A stretch of 64,000 bases of DNA from Rhodopseudomonas sp. BR0M22 (GCF_010907035.1 NZ_QUMK01000012.1:1-64000), one strand, 5' to 3'; counted from the stretch's first letter, positions 49,591 through 59,289 are shown. The notes: generated from the letters alone by a model not told the origin. Program-made: numbers and translations.

Positions 49591-51054
49591 ATGACCAGAC
49601 TCGCAGACAAGATCCAAGACGTCTTCAACGAGCCCGGTTGTGCGGCCAATCAGGCCAAGTCCGACAAACAACGCAAGAAGGGCTGCAGCAAGCCGCTGCA
49701 GCCGGGGGGCGCAGCCGGTGGCTGCGCCTTCGACGGCGCCAAGATCGCGCTGCAGCCGATCGTCGACGTCGCCCACCTGGTGCACGGGCCGATCGCCTGC
49801 GAAGGCTCGTCCTGGGACAACCGCGGCACCAAGTCGTCGGGCTCGAAGCTGTATCGCACCGGCTTCACCACCGACATGGGCGAGAACGACGTCATTTTCG
49901 GCGGCGAGAAGCGGCTGTTCCGGTCGATCAAGGAAATCATCGAGAAGTACGATCCGCCCGCTGTGTTCGTGTATCAGACCTGCGTGCCGGCGATGATGGG
50001 CGACGACATTGTCGCCGTCTGCAAGGTGGCGGCCGAGAAGTTCGGCAAGCCCTGCATTCCGATCATATCGCCCGGCTTCGTCGGTCCGAAGAATCTCGGC
50101 AACAAGCTCGCCGGCGAGGCGATGCTGGATTACGTGATCGGCACCCAGGAGCCGGAATTCACGACCGCCTACGACATCAACATCATCGGCGAATACAACG
50201 TCGCGGGCGAGCTGTGGCAGGTCAAGCCGCTGCTCGACGAGCTCGGCATCCGCATCCTGTCGTGCCTGTCGGGAGATGCGCGCTATCACGAAGTCGCGCA
50301 ATCGCACCGTGCCCGCGCCGCCATGATGGTGTGCTCGACCGCGATGATAAACGTCGCGCGCAAGATGGAAGAGCGCTACGGCATCCCGTATTTCGAAGGC
50401 TCGTTCTACGGCATCAGCGACACCTCCGAGTCGCTGCGCCAGATCGCGCGGCTGCTGATTGCCCGCGGTGCCGATGCCGAACTGATGGACCGCGTCGAAG
50501 CCGTGATCGCCCGTGAAGAGGCTAAAGCCTGGGCGGCGATCAAGGCCTACACCCCGCGGCTCGAAGGCAAGAAGGTGCTTTTGATCACCGGCGGCGTGAA
50601 GTCGTGGTCGGTGGTGGCGGCGCTGCAGGAGGCCGGGCTGACCATTGTCGGCACCAGCGTCAAGAAGTCGACCAAGGAAGACAAGGCGCGGCTCAAGGAG
50701 ATGAGCCCCGACGTCCACCAGATCGACGATCTGCGCCCACGCGAAATGTACAAGATGCTCAAGGACGCGCAGGCCGACATCATGCTGTCGGGCGGCCGCT
50801 CGCAGTTCGTCGCCTTGAAGGCGCGAATGCCCTGGATGGATATCAACCAGGAGCGCACCTACGCGTATTGCGGCTATGTCGGCATCGTCGAGATGGTCCG
50901 GCAGATCGACAAGTCGCTGTCCAATCCGATCTGGGCTCAGGTGCGCAGCGCCCCGCCGTGGGACGAAGTGACCTGGGAACAGCGCGCCGATGCCGCGAAT
51001 GCCGCCGACGATCGCCAGCGCGCGATCTTCGGGCGCTCAGCCCGAGTGGCGTAG
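49591..51054 (+). CDS. nifE: FeMo-cofactor scaffold protein NifE
   Basis: 487 residues, homologous to NifD. The N-terminus is Cys-rich (EPGCAANQ, KKGCSKPLQPGGAAGGC) and the conserved GPIACEGSSWDNRGT and VYQTCVPAMMGDD provide cluster contacts. With NifN it forms the scaffold on which NifB-co is turned into FeMo-co by adding Mo and homocitrate. nifN begins 10 bp after its stop. Confidence 0.97.
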   Translation: MTRLADKIQDVFNEPGCAANQAKSDKQRKKGCSKPLQPGGAAGGCAFDGAKIALQPIVDVAHLVHGPIACEGSSWDNRGTKSSGSKLYRTGFTTDMGENDVIFGGEKRLFRSIKEIIEKYDPPAVFVYQTCVPAMMGDDIVAVCKVAAEKFGKPCIPIISPGFVGPKNLGNKLAGEAMLDYVIGTQEPEFTTAYDINIIGEYNVAGELWQVKPLLDELGIRILSCLSGDARYHEVAQSHRARAAMMVCSTAMINVARKMEERYGIPYFEGSFYGISDTSESLRQIARLLIARGADAELMDRVEAVIAREEAKAWAAIKAYTPRLEGKKVLLITGGVKSWSVVAALQEAGLTIVGTSVKKSTKEDKARLKEMSPDVHQIDDLRPREMYKMLKDAQADIMLSGGRSQFVALKARMPWMDINQERTYAYCGYVGIVEMVRQIDKSLSNPIWAQVRSAPPWDEVTWEQRADAANAADDRQRAIFGRSARVA

Positions 51055-51064
51055 GGAGGCTGCG

Positions 51065-52438
51065 ATGGCACAGATCGTCACTTCGACCAAATCCTGCACC
51101 GTCAATCCGCTGCGGATGAGTCAGCCGCTCGGCGCCGCGCTGGCCTTCATGGGCCTGCGCAACTGCATGCCGCTGCTGCACGGCTCGCAAGGGTGCACCT
51201 CGTTCGGCCTGGTGCTGTTCGTGCGGCACTTCCGCGAACAGATCCCGCTGCAGACCACGGCGATGAGCGAAGTCGCCACCGTGCTCGGCGGGTTTGAAAA
51301 TGTCGAGCAGGCGATCGTCAACATTGTCGGTCGCACCAAGCCCGACGTGATCGGGATCTGCACCACCGGCGTCACCGAGATCAAAGGCGACGATCTCGAC
51401 GGCTACATCAAGGATGTGCGCAAGAAGCATCCCGAGCTCGCGCACGTGGCGCTGGTGCCGGTCTCCGCGCCAGATTTCAAGGGAGCGTTCGAAGACGGCT
51501 TTGCCGCGACGGTGACGCGGATCGTCGAGACGCTGGTGGAGGCGCCGGCCGAAGGCGCCGCGCCGGATGCCGACAAGATCAATGTCTTGGCCGGCAGTCA
51601 TCTGACGCCGGGCGACATCGATGAGCTGCGCGACATCATCGAAGCCTTTGGCCTGGTGCCGACCTTCCTGCCAGATATCTCCGGCTCGCTCGACGGCCAT
51701 ATGCCGGACGACTTCACCCCGACGACCCACGGTGGAGTCTCTGTGGCGGAAGTCGCGGCAATGGGCGGCGCTGTGCATACCCTCGCAATCGGCGCTCAGA
51801 TGCGCAAAGCCGCGCTGGCACTCGAAGCCAAGGCCGGGGTGCCGTTCACGCTGCTGGCGCGGGTCACCGGGCTCGCAGCCGCCGATGAGCTGATGGCGAC
51901 GCTTGCCAGGATCAGCGGTCGTCCGGTGCCGCCGAAGTATCGCCGGCAGCGCAGCCAGCTCGTCGACGCCATGCTCGACGGCCACTTCTATTTCGGCGGA
52001 AAGAGCGTCGCGATCGGCGCCGAGCCGGACATGCTGCTGAATATCGGCGGTTGGCTCGCCGACATGGGCTGTACCGTCAGCGCCGCCGTCACCACCACCA
52101 CCTCGCCGATCCTGCCACAGGTGCCGAGCGACGAGGTGCTGATCGGCGACCTCGAAGATCTCGAACGCCGCGCCGAAGATTGCGATCTCTTGGTGACGCA
52201 TTCGCACGGCCGCCAAGCCGCGGAGCGCTTGGGCGTACCGCTGTTCCGGATGGGCCTGCCGATGTTCGACCGGCTCGGCGCCGCGCATCAGGTCGCGGTC
52301 GGCTATCGCGGCACCCGCGATCTGATCTTCGCAATCGGCAATGTGTTCATCGCCAACATCAAGGAGCCGGATGTGAACAGTTGGCGCTCCGCCGCCGCTC
52401 ACCCGGACGAGACCCATGCGCCGGCTACGGCTCATTAG
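51065..52438 (+). CDS. nifN: FeMo-cofactor scaffold protein NifN
   Basis: 457 residues from ATG 51065, homologous to NifK. KSCTVNPLRMSQPLGAALAF and PLLHGSQGCTSF give the conserved cysteines of the N-terminal domain. It is the partner of NifE. No NifB or NifX domain is fused to its end. nifX follows after 55 bp. Confidence 0.97.
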   Translation: MAQIVTSTKSCTVNPLRMSQPLGAALAFMGLRNCMPLLHGSQGCTSFGLVLFVRHFREQIPLQTTAMSEVATVLGGFENVEQAIVNIVGRTKPDVIGICTTGVTEIKGDDLDGYIKDVRKKHPELAHVALVPVSAPDFKGAFEDGFAATVTRIVETLVEAPAEGAAPDADKINVLAGSHLTPGDIDELRDIIEAFGLVPTFLPDISGSLDGHMPDDFTPTTHGGVSVAEVAAMGGAVHTLAIGAQMRKAALALEAKAGVPFTLLARVTGLAAADELMATLARISGRPVPPKYRRQRSQLVDAMLDGHFYFGGKSVAIGAEPDMLLNIGGWLADMGCTVSAAVTTTTSPILPQVPSDEVLIGDLEDLERRAEDCDLLVTHSHGRQAAERLGVPLFRMGLPMFDRLGAAHQVAVGYRGTRDLIFAIGNVFIANIKEPDVNSWRSAAAHPDETHAPATAH

Positions 52439-52493
52439 CAACGACGGCAGTCGAGCGGAGCACAGCGCCGATGCACAACTCAGGAGAACCGGC

Positions 52494-52892
52494 ATGAAAG
52501 TCGCTTTCGCCACCCAGGATCTTGCGCGCGTCGATGCGCATTTCGGCTGGGCACGGAACATCGCGATCTACGAAGTCACCGCCGACGACTATCGCTTCGT
52601 CGAAGCGGTGCAGTTCGCCGAGGAAAAGGAAGACGGCAACGAGGACAAGCTGGTCGCCAAGATCGATGCGATCCGTGACTGCGCCATCATGTACTGCACG
52701 GCGATCGGCGGTTCGGGCGCGGCGCGCGTCGTCGCCGCCCAGGTCCATCCGCTGAAGCTGGCGCAGCCGGAGCTGATCACCGACTTGATCACCAAGCTGC
52801 AGGGCGTGCTGCGCGGCGTGCCGCCGCCGTGGCTGCGCAAGGCGCTGATGAAGGGTGAAGAGCGCACGTTCGATTTTGCCGACGAGGCCTGA
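52494..52892 (+). CDS. nifX: Nitrogenase cofactor carrier protein NifX
   Basis: 132 residues. The NifX core starts [21 protein letters not shown], followed by FVEAVQF; the same fold forms the C-terminal domain of NifB. It stores and carries NifB-co or VK-cluster between NifB and NifEN. One base separates its stop from the next gene. Confidence 0.95.
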   Translation: MKVAFATQDLARVDAHFGWARNIAIYEVTADDYRFVEAVQFAEEKEDGNEDKLVAKIDAIRDCAIMYCTAIGGSGAARVVAAQVHPLKLAQPELITDLITKLQGVLRGVPPPWLRKALMKGEERTFDFADEA

Positions 52893-52893
52893 C

Positions 52894-53358
52894 ATGACCG
52901 ACGCCACCACTGCTCCCGACGCCGCGCTCGACTCGCTGTTCGTCAAGGAACTGGTCAAGCAGCTCCGCGCCCAGGACACCCATGGTGTCTGGGAGGGCAA
53001 GTCCGATCTGAAGCTGCTGGAGCCGTTCATCGTCGACAAGGCCAAGCGCCGCGAGATCCCGATCATGGGCGATCCGGATCCGGAGACGCTGTGGCGGCTG
53101 GAGCTGTTCTACAACGCTGTCGCCCTGTCGATCGAACGCGAGACCAGGATCATGGTGTCGCCGATGATGAAGATGCACCACGAAGGCTTCGGCCGGCTGA
53201 TCCTCAGCGCCGGGCGGCTGATCGTCATCAACAAACACATGCGCGACGTTCATCGCTTCGGCTTCGACAGCCTCGGCAAGCTGGCCGAGGAGGGCGACAA
53301 GCTGGTCGCAGCCGGCGTGCAGATGATCCTGAAATATCCCGACGTCGCCAACCTCTAA
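52894..53358 (+). CDS. NifX-associated nitrogen fixation protein (DUF269)
   Basis: 154 residues from ATG 52894, one base after the nifX stop. [20 protein letters not shown] and [18 protein letters not shown]-type sequence (here [19 protein letters not shown]) identify the DUF269 family, always found near nifX. The role is unknown. It is translationally coupled with nifX and followed by a DUF683 gene. Confidence 0.92.
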   Translation: MTDATTAPDAALDSLFVKELVKQLRAQDTHGVWEGKSDLKLLEPFIVDKAKRREIPIMGDPDPETLWRLELFYNAVALSIERETRIMVSPMMKMHHEGFGRLILSAGRLIVINKHMRDVHRFGFDSLGKLAEEGDKLVAAGVQMILKYPDVANL

Positions 53359-53376
53359 CGCGAGAGCGAGATCCGC

Positions 53377-53583
53377 ATGTCCGACATCGACACGCTGAAG
53401 GCCGAGATCAAGAAGCTGTCCGCTCGCGCGACGACGATGAAGATGAATCTGCACGACCTGTCGGAGGAGCTGCCGATCAATTGGCAGACCATCATGACGG
53501 TGGCGCAGGAAACCCAGGATGCCTACGCGGCCCTTGAAGCCGCGCGGAAGGCTTTGAAGGAGCTGGAAGCGAAGGCCGCCTGA
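53377..53583 (+). CDS. CCE_0567-family (DUF683) small nif protein
   Basis: 68 residues predicted to form a two-helix hairpin (DIDTLKAEIKKLSARATTMK, then WQTIMTVAQETQDAYAALEA). The family contains a metal-binding dimer described from Cyanothece and is restricted to nif clusters. It lies 18 bp after the DUF269 gene and precedes fdxB, the common order in alphaproteobacteria. Confidence 0.9.
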   Translation: MSDIDTLKAEIKKLSARATTMKMNLHDLSEELPINWQTIMTVAQETQDAYAALEAARKALKELEAKAA

Positions 53584-53610
53584 TCGCGGCCGGACGCCTC
53601 AGCCCAAACA

Positions 53611-53630
53611 GCGCGGCCGCGAGGCCGCGC
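53611..53630 (+). other. Hairpin upstream of fdxB
   Basis: GCGCGGCC (53611-53618), loop GCGA (a GNRA tetraloop), GGCCGCGC (53623-53630), ending next to the fdxB ribosome-binding site GAGGAG. It is probably an mRNA stability element. Confidence 0.55.
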
Positions 53631-53642
53631 GAGGAGCGAACA

Positions 53643-53954
53643 ATGGCGATCTTTTCCACCCGCGACGGCCAGCCGTGGGAACCGACCTATCTCACTGCGA
53701 TCGACGACAAGAAGTGCATCGGTTGCGGCCGTTGTCACAAGGTGTGCTCGCGCGACGTGATGCATCTGATGGGCGTCAACGAAGACGGCGAGCTGGTGTC
53801 CTGTTCGCTCGACGACGATGACGACGATGACGAATTCGTCCGCAAGGTGATGGTGCTCGACGCCGCCGGCAATTGCATCGGCTGCTCGGCCTGCGTCCGG
53901 GTCTGCCCGAAGGCATGCCAGACCCACGTCAAGGCTAGCGAACTCGGGCTCTAA
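53643..53954 (+). CDS. fdxB: Nif-specific ferredoxin III
   Basis: 103 residues with two [4Fe-4S] motifs: CIGCGRCHKVC and CIGCSACVRVCP. Between them lies an acidic insert with seven consecutive Asp (53812-53832), encoded by a GAC/GAT run. FdxB-type ferredoxins are thought to serve nitrogenase or FeMo-co synthesis. It sits between the DUF683 gene and nifQ. Confidence 0.93.
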   Translation: MAIFSTRDGQPWEPTYLTAIDDKKCIGCGRCHKVCSRDVMHLMGVNEDGELVSCSLDDDDDDDEFVRKVMVLDAAGNCIGCSACVRVCPKACQTHVKASELGL

Positions 53955-53971
53955 GCAAGGGAGCGACGCAC

Positions 53972-54682
53972 ATGCTCGGCGCAGCGGGAATCCAGGCGGG
54001 AAGCGCGACAGCGGCGACGCTGCCGCTGCGCGTGACGGCGTCGAGCTTTGCGTCCTCGCCGGCAGTCATGTACCGGGCGCTGACCGGATCCACGCCAGCC
54101 GAAGCCCAGATCGATGACGATCGGGCATTCGATCGTCACGTGCTGGCGTCGATCCTGTCGGTTGCGGTCACCGAACCCGGCTCGATCACGGAGTCCAGCG
54201 GTCTGACGCCCGACGATTTCGCGGCGCTGATCGTCGGCTGGTTCCCGCATGTCTCGGTCCTGTTGTCGGTGCTGGCGGTCGGCGAGCACGATGAGGACGA
54301 GGAAGCCGCGATGGTCCGCGATCTCTTGCTCAAGCATCGCTCGACCAGTGGTGACGTTGGGCGCTGGCTCGCCGCGATGGTGGCGCGACGGGCAATGCAG
54401 CCGGAGCACTTGTGGGAGGATCTCGGCCTGCGCAATCGCGCCGAGCTGAGCCGGTTGCTGATGCGGCATTTCGAGCCGCTGGCCCGCGACAACACCCGCA
54501 ACATGCGCTGGAAGCGGTTCTTCTACCGCAAGCTCTGCGAAGACGACGGTATGGTGATGTGTAGCACCCCGGTCTGCTCGCAGTGCGGCGACTTCGCCGA
54601 GTGCTTCGGCGAAGAGACCGGCGAAAGCCGGATGGCGATCCGCCGCCGCGAGGTGGAGCTTCGGACGGCGGGCGTGGCTTAA
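53972..54682 (+). CDS. nifQ: Molybdenum donor protein NifQ
   Basis: 236 residues. The C-terminal C-x4-C-x2-C-x5-C motif (CSTPVCSQCGDFAEC) binds the Mo-Fe-S cluster that delivers molybdenum to NifEN. The N-terminus is about 40 residues longer than in Klebsiella NifQ. It is the last gene of the nifHDKENX transcription unit; the repeat region 54723-54900 follows. Confidence 0.94.
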   Translation: MLGAAGIQAGSATAATLPLRVTASSFASSPAVMYRALTGSTPAEAQIDDDRAFDRHVLASILSVAVTEPGSITESSGLTPDDFAALIVGWFPHVSVLLSVLAVGEHDEDEEAAMVRDLLLKHRSTSGDVGRWLAAMVARRAMQPEHLWEDLGLRNRAELSRLLMRHFEPLARDNTRNMRWKRFFYRKLCEDDGMVMCSTPVCSQCGDFAECFGEETGESRMAIRRREVELRTAGVA

Positions 54683-54722
54683 GTCAGATTCAGAAAGCAT
54701 TGCCGCATGCACAGCGGGCTCT

Positions 54723-54900
54723 TTCTCCCGACGCGCGGGGAGAAGGGTGGGATGAGGGGGCCTCACCACACGGCCGAGTGCTGATAGTGACGTTGGTAGT
54801 CCGGCGAATACAGCTCGCATGCTGAGACGTCTGGGAGCGCCCCCTCACCCGGCCTGGCTTTGCCGGGCCGACCTCCCCCCGCGCGCGGGGAGAGGTTAGC
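54723..54900. repeat. Palindromic repeat pair in the nifQ-iscA spacer
   Basis: Two related G/C palindromic blocks in opposite orientation: 54726-54763 (CGACGCGCGGGGAGAAGG then GATGAGGGGG) and 54839-54897 (CGCCCCCTCACCCGGCC, then CCCGCGCGCGGGGAGAGG). The 'cccctcacccggcc...ggggagagg' type is, from memory, a frequent dispersed repeat in rhizobial genomes. Located after nifQ, it probably ends that transcript. The 409-bp spacer 54683-55091 holds only this, the NifA site and the promoter. Confidence 0.7.
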
Positions 54901-54967
54901 GCCGCGTAGCGGGGTAGCTCGCCTCTAACCTGCGATCCATTGTCGGGAACCGTCGGCTTCGCGACGA

Positions 54968-54983
54968 TGTCGGACCTCCGACA
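54968..54983. promoter_or_regulatory. NifA site upstream of iscA-nifU
   Basis: TGT-CGGACCTCCG-ACA, exact consensus, 72 bp before the -24 element. The core CGGA-CC-TCCG is itself palindromic. Confidence 0.88.
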
Positions 54984-55039
54984 TTGTCGGGTGCTGATAA
55001 TTTGGCGCGAAATCAGTAGCTTGTCGTTTGTGTCCAGGC

Positions 55040-55055
55040 TGGCACAGCGGTTGCA
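55040..55055 (+). promoter_or_regulatory. Sigma-54 promoter of the iscA-nifUSVW operon
   Basis: TGGCAC-AGCGG-TTGCA, perfect consensus, 36 bp before the iscA start. Confidence 0.92.
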
Positions 55056-55091
55056 CTTGTTCATGTCGGACCCAACAGATGGAGGCCGACC

Positions 55092-55412
55092 ATGATCATT
55101 CTCACCGAACAAGCCGGGACCGCCGTGAAGGCTGCGATGTCGCGCGCCGGCAAGCTCGATGCCGGGCTTCGCGTCATGGTCGAGGCCGGTGGCTGCGCCG
55201 GCTACAAGTACCTGATCGGGCTCGACGCCGAACCGCGGGTCGACGACGCCGTGGTCGAAGCCAGCGGCGTGAAGGTGTTCATCGATCCGGACTCGCAGCC
55301 GCTTCTGTCCGGCATGACGATCGACTTCGTCGAGAGCCTCGAGGGCTCGGGCTTCACCTTCGACAATCCCAATGCCGGCACCAAATGCGGCTGCGGCAAG
55401 TCGTTCGGTTAG
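55092..55412 (+). CDS. A-type iron-sulfur carrier IscA/HesB (nif operon)
   Basis: 106 residues, standard IscA length, with cysteines in GGCAGYKY and the pair KCGCGKSFG at the end. It is the first gene after the sigma-54 promoter and is followed 28 bp later by nifU. It corresponds to the 'nifIscA/hesB' of other diazotrophs and transfers Fe-S clusters to nitrogenase components. Confidence 0.93.
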   Translation: MIILTEQAGTAVKAAMSRAGKLDAGLRVMVEAGGCAGYKYLIGLDAEPRVDDAVVEASGVKVFIDPDSQPLLSGMTIDFVESLEGSGFTFDNPNAGTKCGCGKSFG

Positions 55413-55440
55413 GGCGCAATTCGACCCACGGAGGCGCGTC

Positions 55441-56430
55441 ATGCTCGGTTTCGGCAAATTCGACCACCACTTCTCCACCTCCGCCAATGCGGGCCCGCTG
55501 CCGCAGGCCAATGCGGTTGGGCGGTTCGGCAGCATCGGCTGGGGTGATGCCGTCAAGCTGATGCTGAAGGTCGAGCCCGAAGACGGGCGGATCGCCGAGG
55601 CCCGGTTTCAGGCGTTCGGCTGTAGCTCTGCAATTGCAGCTTCGGCGGCGGTCACCGACATGATCACCGGCAAGACGATCGACGAAGCCAGCGGCATCGG
55701 TGCCGGTGCGATCGCCGATTACCTCGGCGGTCTGCCGCGCGAACGGATGTACTGCGCGGTGATGAACTTCGAGGCCCTGCAGCAGGCGATCGGGTCGTAT
55801 CGCGGCAAGGCAGCGGTGGCCGAGGCGGATGCGCCGCCGGCCTGCAAGTGCCTCGGCGTCGGTCAGATGATGATCGAGCGCACCATCCGCTTCAACCGGC
55901 TGACCAGCCTCGACGACGTCACCGCCTATACCAAGGCCGCCGGCAGTTGCAGCACCTGCTTCAAGCAGATCGAATCCTTGCTGGCCCGGGTCAATGCCGA
56001 GATGGTCGAGGATGGGCTGATCGCGGCTGACGACGCTTACCGGATCGGTTCGGCGACGCCGCGCGCCGCCGAGCTGAAGCCGCACGGCGCTCCGCCGCCG
56101 GCCGCAAACATCTTTGCCGCCAAGGCGACGCCCGCGCATCTTCGCCCCGTCGCGAAGGCCGCGCCGCCGCGTCCGGCGCCGCCGACCGGTGGCGTGGTCG
56201 ATGCGCCGCCGCAGGAGGCGCTGATCGCGGAAGCGATCGAGGAGTTGCGCCCGCATCTGCAGCGTGATGGCGGCGATTGTGAATTCGTCAGCCTCGATGG
56301 CAACATTGTCTATGTTCGGCTGACCGGCAATTGCGTCGGATGCCAGCTTTCGTCGGTGACGTTGTCCGGCGTTCAGGCCAGGCTCGCCGAGAAGTTCGGC
56401 CGGCCGCTCCGCGTGGTGCCTGTGTCATGA
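55441..56430 (+). CDS. nifU: Fe-S cluster scaffold NifU (first scaffold Cys replaced by Trp)
   Basis: 329 residues from ATG 55441. Three domains: IscU-like N-terminal (1-125), central [2Fe-2S] ferredoxin-like (CKCLGVGQ and CSTC, about 137-180) and C-terminal Nfu (CVGCQLSS). In the IscU-like domain Cys61 and Cys105 are present, but the first ligand position, normally SxxCGD, reads SIGWGD with Trp34. The Asp beside it is kept. The Nfu and central domains look intact, so cluster assembly may rely on them. nifS overlaps the stop (ATGA). Confidence 0.95.
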   Translation: MLGFGKFDHHFSTSANAGPLPQANAVGRFGSIGWGDAVKLMLKVEPEDGRIAEARFQAFGCSSAIAASAAVTDMITGKTIDEASGIGAGAIADYLGGLPRERMYCAVMNFEALQQAIGSYRGKAAVAEADAPPACKCLGVGQMMIERTIRFNRLTSLDDVTAYTKAAGSCSTCFKQIESLLARVNAEMVEDGLIAADDAYRIGSATPRAAELKPHGAPPPAANIFAAKATPAHLRPVAKAAPPRPAPPTGGVVDAPPQEALIAEAIEELRPHLQRDGGDCEFVSLDGNIVYVRLTGNCVGCQLSSVTLSGVQARLAEKFGRPLRVVPVS

Positions 56431-57662
56431 ACGAGCCGGCAGACATCGTCTATCTCGACGCCAACGCAACGACGCGCACCGATCCCCGCGTCGTCGAGGC
56501 GATGCTGCCGTACTTCTCGCTGTATTACGGCAACCCGTCGTCGAAATATGCCCTCGGTGGTCACGCCGCGCTCGCCGTCAAGCGCGCCCGCGAGCAGGTG
56601 CAGGCGCTGGTCGGCGCCGCGCAGCCGCACGAACTGATCTTCACCTCGGGCGGCACCGAGAGCAACAACGCGGCGATCCTGTCGGCGCTCGAGGCGGCGC
56701 CGCGACGGCGCGAAGTGATCATCTCGGCGGTGGAGCATCCGGCGGTGCTGTCGCTGTGCGCCTGGCTGGAAAAGAACAAGGGCATTCGCGTCCACCTGAT
56801 TCCGGTCGATCGTCAGGGCCGGCTGGATATTCTGGCCTATCGCGAAGCGATGTCGGACCGTGTCGCAATCGCGTCGATCATGTGGGCCAATAACGAGACC
56901 GGCGTGATTCAGCCGGTGGCCGATCTCGCCGAGCTTGCCAAAGAAGTCGGCGCGCTGTTTCACACCGATGCGGTACAGGCGGTCGGCAAGTGCCCGATCG
57001 ATCTGCAGTCGACCATGATCGACATGCTGTCGTTATCCGGACACAAGCTGCACGGCCCCAAAGGCATCGGCGCGCTGTATGTCCGGAACGGCATCCGCTT
57101 CAAACCGCAGATCAAGGGCGGTCAGCAGGAGCGCGGCCGCCGCGCCGGCACCGAGAACGTGCCGGGCATCGTCGGCCTCGGCATCGCGGCCGAACTCGCC
57201 GCCGCTGCGATGGCCGACGAGGACATCCGGGTGCGCGGTCTCCGCGACCGTCTTGAACGCGAGATCCTGGCGCGGGTCGATCACTGCGTCGCCGTCGGCG
57301 CCCGTGCCGAGCGGCTGCCGAACACGTCGAACATTGCGTTCTCGTTCATCGACAGCGAGGCGATCATCACGCTGCTCGACCGTGCCGGCATTGCAGCATC
57401 GATGGGCTCGGCCTGCGCGACCGGGTCGTTCGAACCGTCACACGTCCTGATGGCGATGAAAGTCGCCGAAGACGCGATCCGCGGCGGCGTCCGGTTCTCG
57501 CTGTCGCGCGACAACACCGAGGCCGACATCGATCGAGCGCTCGAAGTGATTCCCCCCGTGATCACCAAGCTGCGGGCGATCTCGCCGTTCGGGGCCGACG
57601 AGGGGGCCCCGCAAGCGGTGGCGCGTTCGTCAGGCAGTGCGCAAGGAACAAGCCATGTCTGA
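56427..57662 (+). CDS. nifS: Cysteine desulfurase NifS
   Basis: 411 residues from ATG 56427 (ATGA overlap with nifU). PLP lysine lies in [12 protein letters not shown]; the substrate-persulfide cysteine is in the loop [10 protein letters not shown]. It supplies sulfur to NifU. The C-terminal 20 residues ([17 protein letters not shown]) are low-complexity and overlap the nifV start by 8 bp. Confidence 0.96.
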   Translation: MNEPADIVYLDANATTRTDPRVVEAMLPYFSLYYGNPSSKYALGGHAALAVKRAREQVQALVGAAQPHELIFTSGGTESNNAAILSALEAAPRRREVIISAVEHPAVLSLCAWLEKNKGIRVHLIPVDRQGRLDILAYREAMSDRVAIASIMWANNETGVIQPVADLAELAKEVGALFHTDAVQAVGKCPIDLQSTMIDMLSLSGHKLHGPKGIGALYVRNGIRFKPQIKGGQQERGRRAGTENVPGIVGLGIAAELAAAAMADEDIRVRGLRDRLEREILARVDHCVAVGARAERLPNTSNIAFSFIDSEAIITLLDRAGIAASMGSACATGSFEPSHVLMAMKVAEDAIRGGVRFSLSRDNTEADIDRALEVIPPVITKLRAISPFGADEGAPQAVARSSGSAQGTSHV

Positions 57663-58851
57663 GATCAAGTCTGAGACCGTTCGGCCTGATCAGTCTCTCG
57701 GCAGCTTTCAGGCCGCGCCGATCGTGCTCAACGACACCACATTGCGCGATGGCGAGCAGGCGCCGGGGGTGGCTTTCTCCACCGCCGAGAAAGTGGCGAT
57801 TGCCCGCGCGCTGGCCTGGGCCGGAGTGCCGGAGATCGAAGCCGGAACCCCGGCGATGGGCGCCGACGAGATCGCCGCGATCCGCGCCATTGTCGAGGCC
57901 GAGCTGCCGCTGACCACCATCGCCTGGTGCCGGATGCGCACCGAGGACGTCGATGCCGCGCTCGAGGCCGGAGTTTCGATGGTCAATGTCTCGGTGCCGG
58001 TGTCGGACGTGCAGATCGCCGCCAAGCTCGGCGGGAAACGCGCGAATGCGATCGAGACCGTCAAACGGGTGGTCGGCTACGCCCGCGACCGCGGTCTCGA
58101 TGTCGCCGTCGGCGGCGAGGATTCGTCGCGCGCCGATCCAGAATTCCTCGCCGAGGTGATTGCCACCGCGAGGGCATCCGGCGCGCGCCGGTTTCGGATC
58201 GCCGATACACTCAGCGTGCTCGACCCGTTCTCCAGCCACGCGCTGCTCGCGACGCTCCGTGCTTCGACCGATCTCGAACTCGAATTCCACGGCCACGACG
58301 ATCTCGGCCTTGCCACCGCCAATACGCTGGCGGCGCTCCGGGCCGGCGCCACTCACGCCTCGGTCACGGTGATCGGCCTCGGCGAACGCGCCGGCAACGC
58401 GCCGCTGGAAGAAGTTGCGGTGGCGCTGAAGCAGCTCTATGGCCGCGACACCGGCATCGTGTTGTCGGAGCTCGGCAATGTTGCCGATCTGGTCGCCACC
58501 GCGGCGGCGCGCACCATTCCGCTCAACAAGGCGATCGTCGGCGAGCACGTCTTCACCCATGAATCAGGAATTCATGTCGACGGCCTGCTGAAGGATCAGC
58601 GCACCTACCAGTCGCTCGATCCGAACCTGTTCGGCCGCTCCAACCGCATCGTCATCGGCAAGCATTCCGGACTGTCGGCAATCACTTCGTCGCTCGCCAA
58701 GCTCGATCTGCCGGCAACCGCAGACGAGGCACAGGGGATCCTGGCCAAGGTTCGCCGCTATGCGGTCACCCACAAGGGCCCGGTCGGCAACGAAACACTG
58801 ATCGCGATCTGGCGCGAAGTTCGCGAGCGGACGCTCACCACTTGCGCCTGA
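57655..58851 (+). CDS. nifV: Homocitrate synthase
   Basis: 398 residues from ATG 57655, 8 bp inside the nifS end. HMGL-family TIM barrel with [17 protein letters not shown] (metal Asp and Arg) and [11 protein letters not shown], plus the downstream HESGIHVDG. It condenses acetyl-CoA with 2-oxoglutarate to give homocitrate, the organic ligand of FeMo-co. It lies 29 bp before nifW. Confidence 0.96.
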   Translation: MSEIKSETVRPDQSLGSFQAAPIVLNDTTLRDGEQAPGVAFSTAEKVAIARALAWAGVPEIEAGTPAMGADEIAAIRAIVEAELPLTTIAWCRMRTEDVDAALEAGVSMVNVSVPVSDVQIAAKLGGKRANAIETVKRVVGYARDRGLDVAVGGEDSSRADPEFLAEVIATARASGARRFRIADTLSVLDPFSSHALLATLRASTDLELEFHGHDDLGLATANTLAALRAGATHASVTVIGLGERAGNAPLEEVAVALKQLYGRDTGIVLSELGNVADLVATAAARTIPLNKAIVGEHVFTHESGIHVDGLLKDQRTYQSLDPNLFGRSNRIVIGKHSGLSAITSSLAKLDLPATADEAQGILAKVRRYAVTHKGPVGNETLIAIWREVRERTLTTCA

Positions 58852-58879
58852 GCGGCGACAACAGACCAAGGAGACCGAG

Positions 58880-59230
58880 ATGAGCACATCCGCCGTCACC
58901 GAATCCGCCGACATCGTTGCCCGGCTGCAGCGCGCCGGCTCTGCCGAGGAGTTCTTCGAACTGCTCGGCGTCGACTACGATCCCAAGCTGCTCGCCGTCG
59001 CGAGGCTGCACATCCTCCGGCGCATGGGCCAGTATCTCGCCGGCGAAGATCTCGAGCATCTGTCGGGCGAGGAAGCTGCTGCCCGCTGCAAGGCCGTGCT
59101 GGAGCGGGCCTATGCCGATTTCGTCGCATCCTCGCCGCTCGATCAGCGGGTGTTCAAGGTGCTGAAGGACGCAGTGGCACCGAAGACGCCGAAGCGGCCG
59201 GCCTTCGTTCCGCTCGACGCATTGAAGTAA
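58880..59230 (+). CDS. nifW: Nitrogenase-stabilising protein NifW
   Basis: 116 residues; AGGAG before the ATG. It shows LQRAGSAEEFFELLGVDYDPKLLAVARLHILRRMGQYL (split in the family as two helices) and ends PKRPAFVPLDALK, characteristic of NifW. It protects or helps mature the MoFe protein. It is the last gene of the iscA-nifUSVW operon and is followed by a terminator. Confidence 0.93.
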   Translation: MSTSAVTESADIVARLQRAGSAEEFFELLGVDYDPKLLAVARLHILRRMGQYLAGEDLEHLSGEEAAARCKAVLERAYADFVASSPLDQRVFKVLKDAVAPKTPKRPAFVPLDALK

Positions 59231-59257
59231 CCATCCGCATCTTGCACCCTGCTATCG

Positions 59258-59289
59258 ACGGCCCGTCGCACTCGCGGCGGGCCGTTTTT
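59258..59289 (+). terminator. Rho-independent terminator of the nifUSVW operon
   Basis: ACGGCCCG (59258-59265), 12-nt loop, CGGGCCGT (59278-59285), then TTTTT to 59289. It lies 28 bp after nifW. Confidence 0.9.

Noticed and set aside
47923-50718. A 931-codon minus-strand open frame opposite nifK and nifE
   Set aside because: Antisense to well-conserved nif genes, no ribosome-binding site and biased low-complexity sequence.
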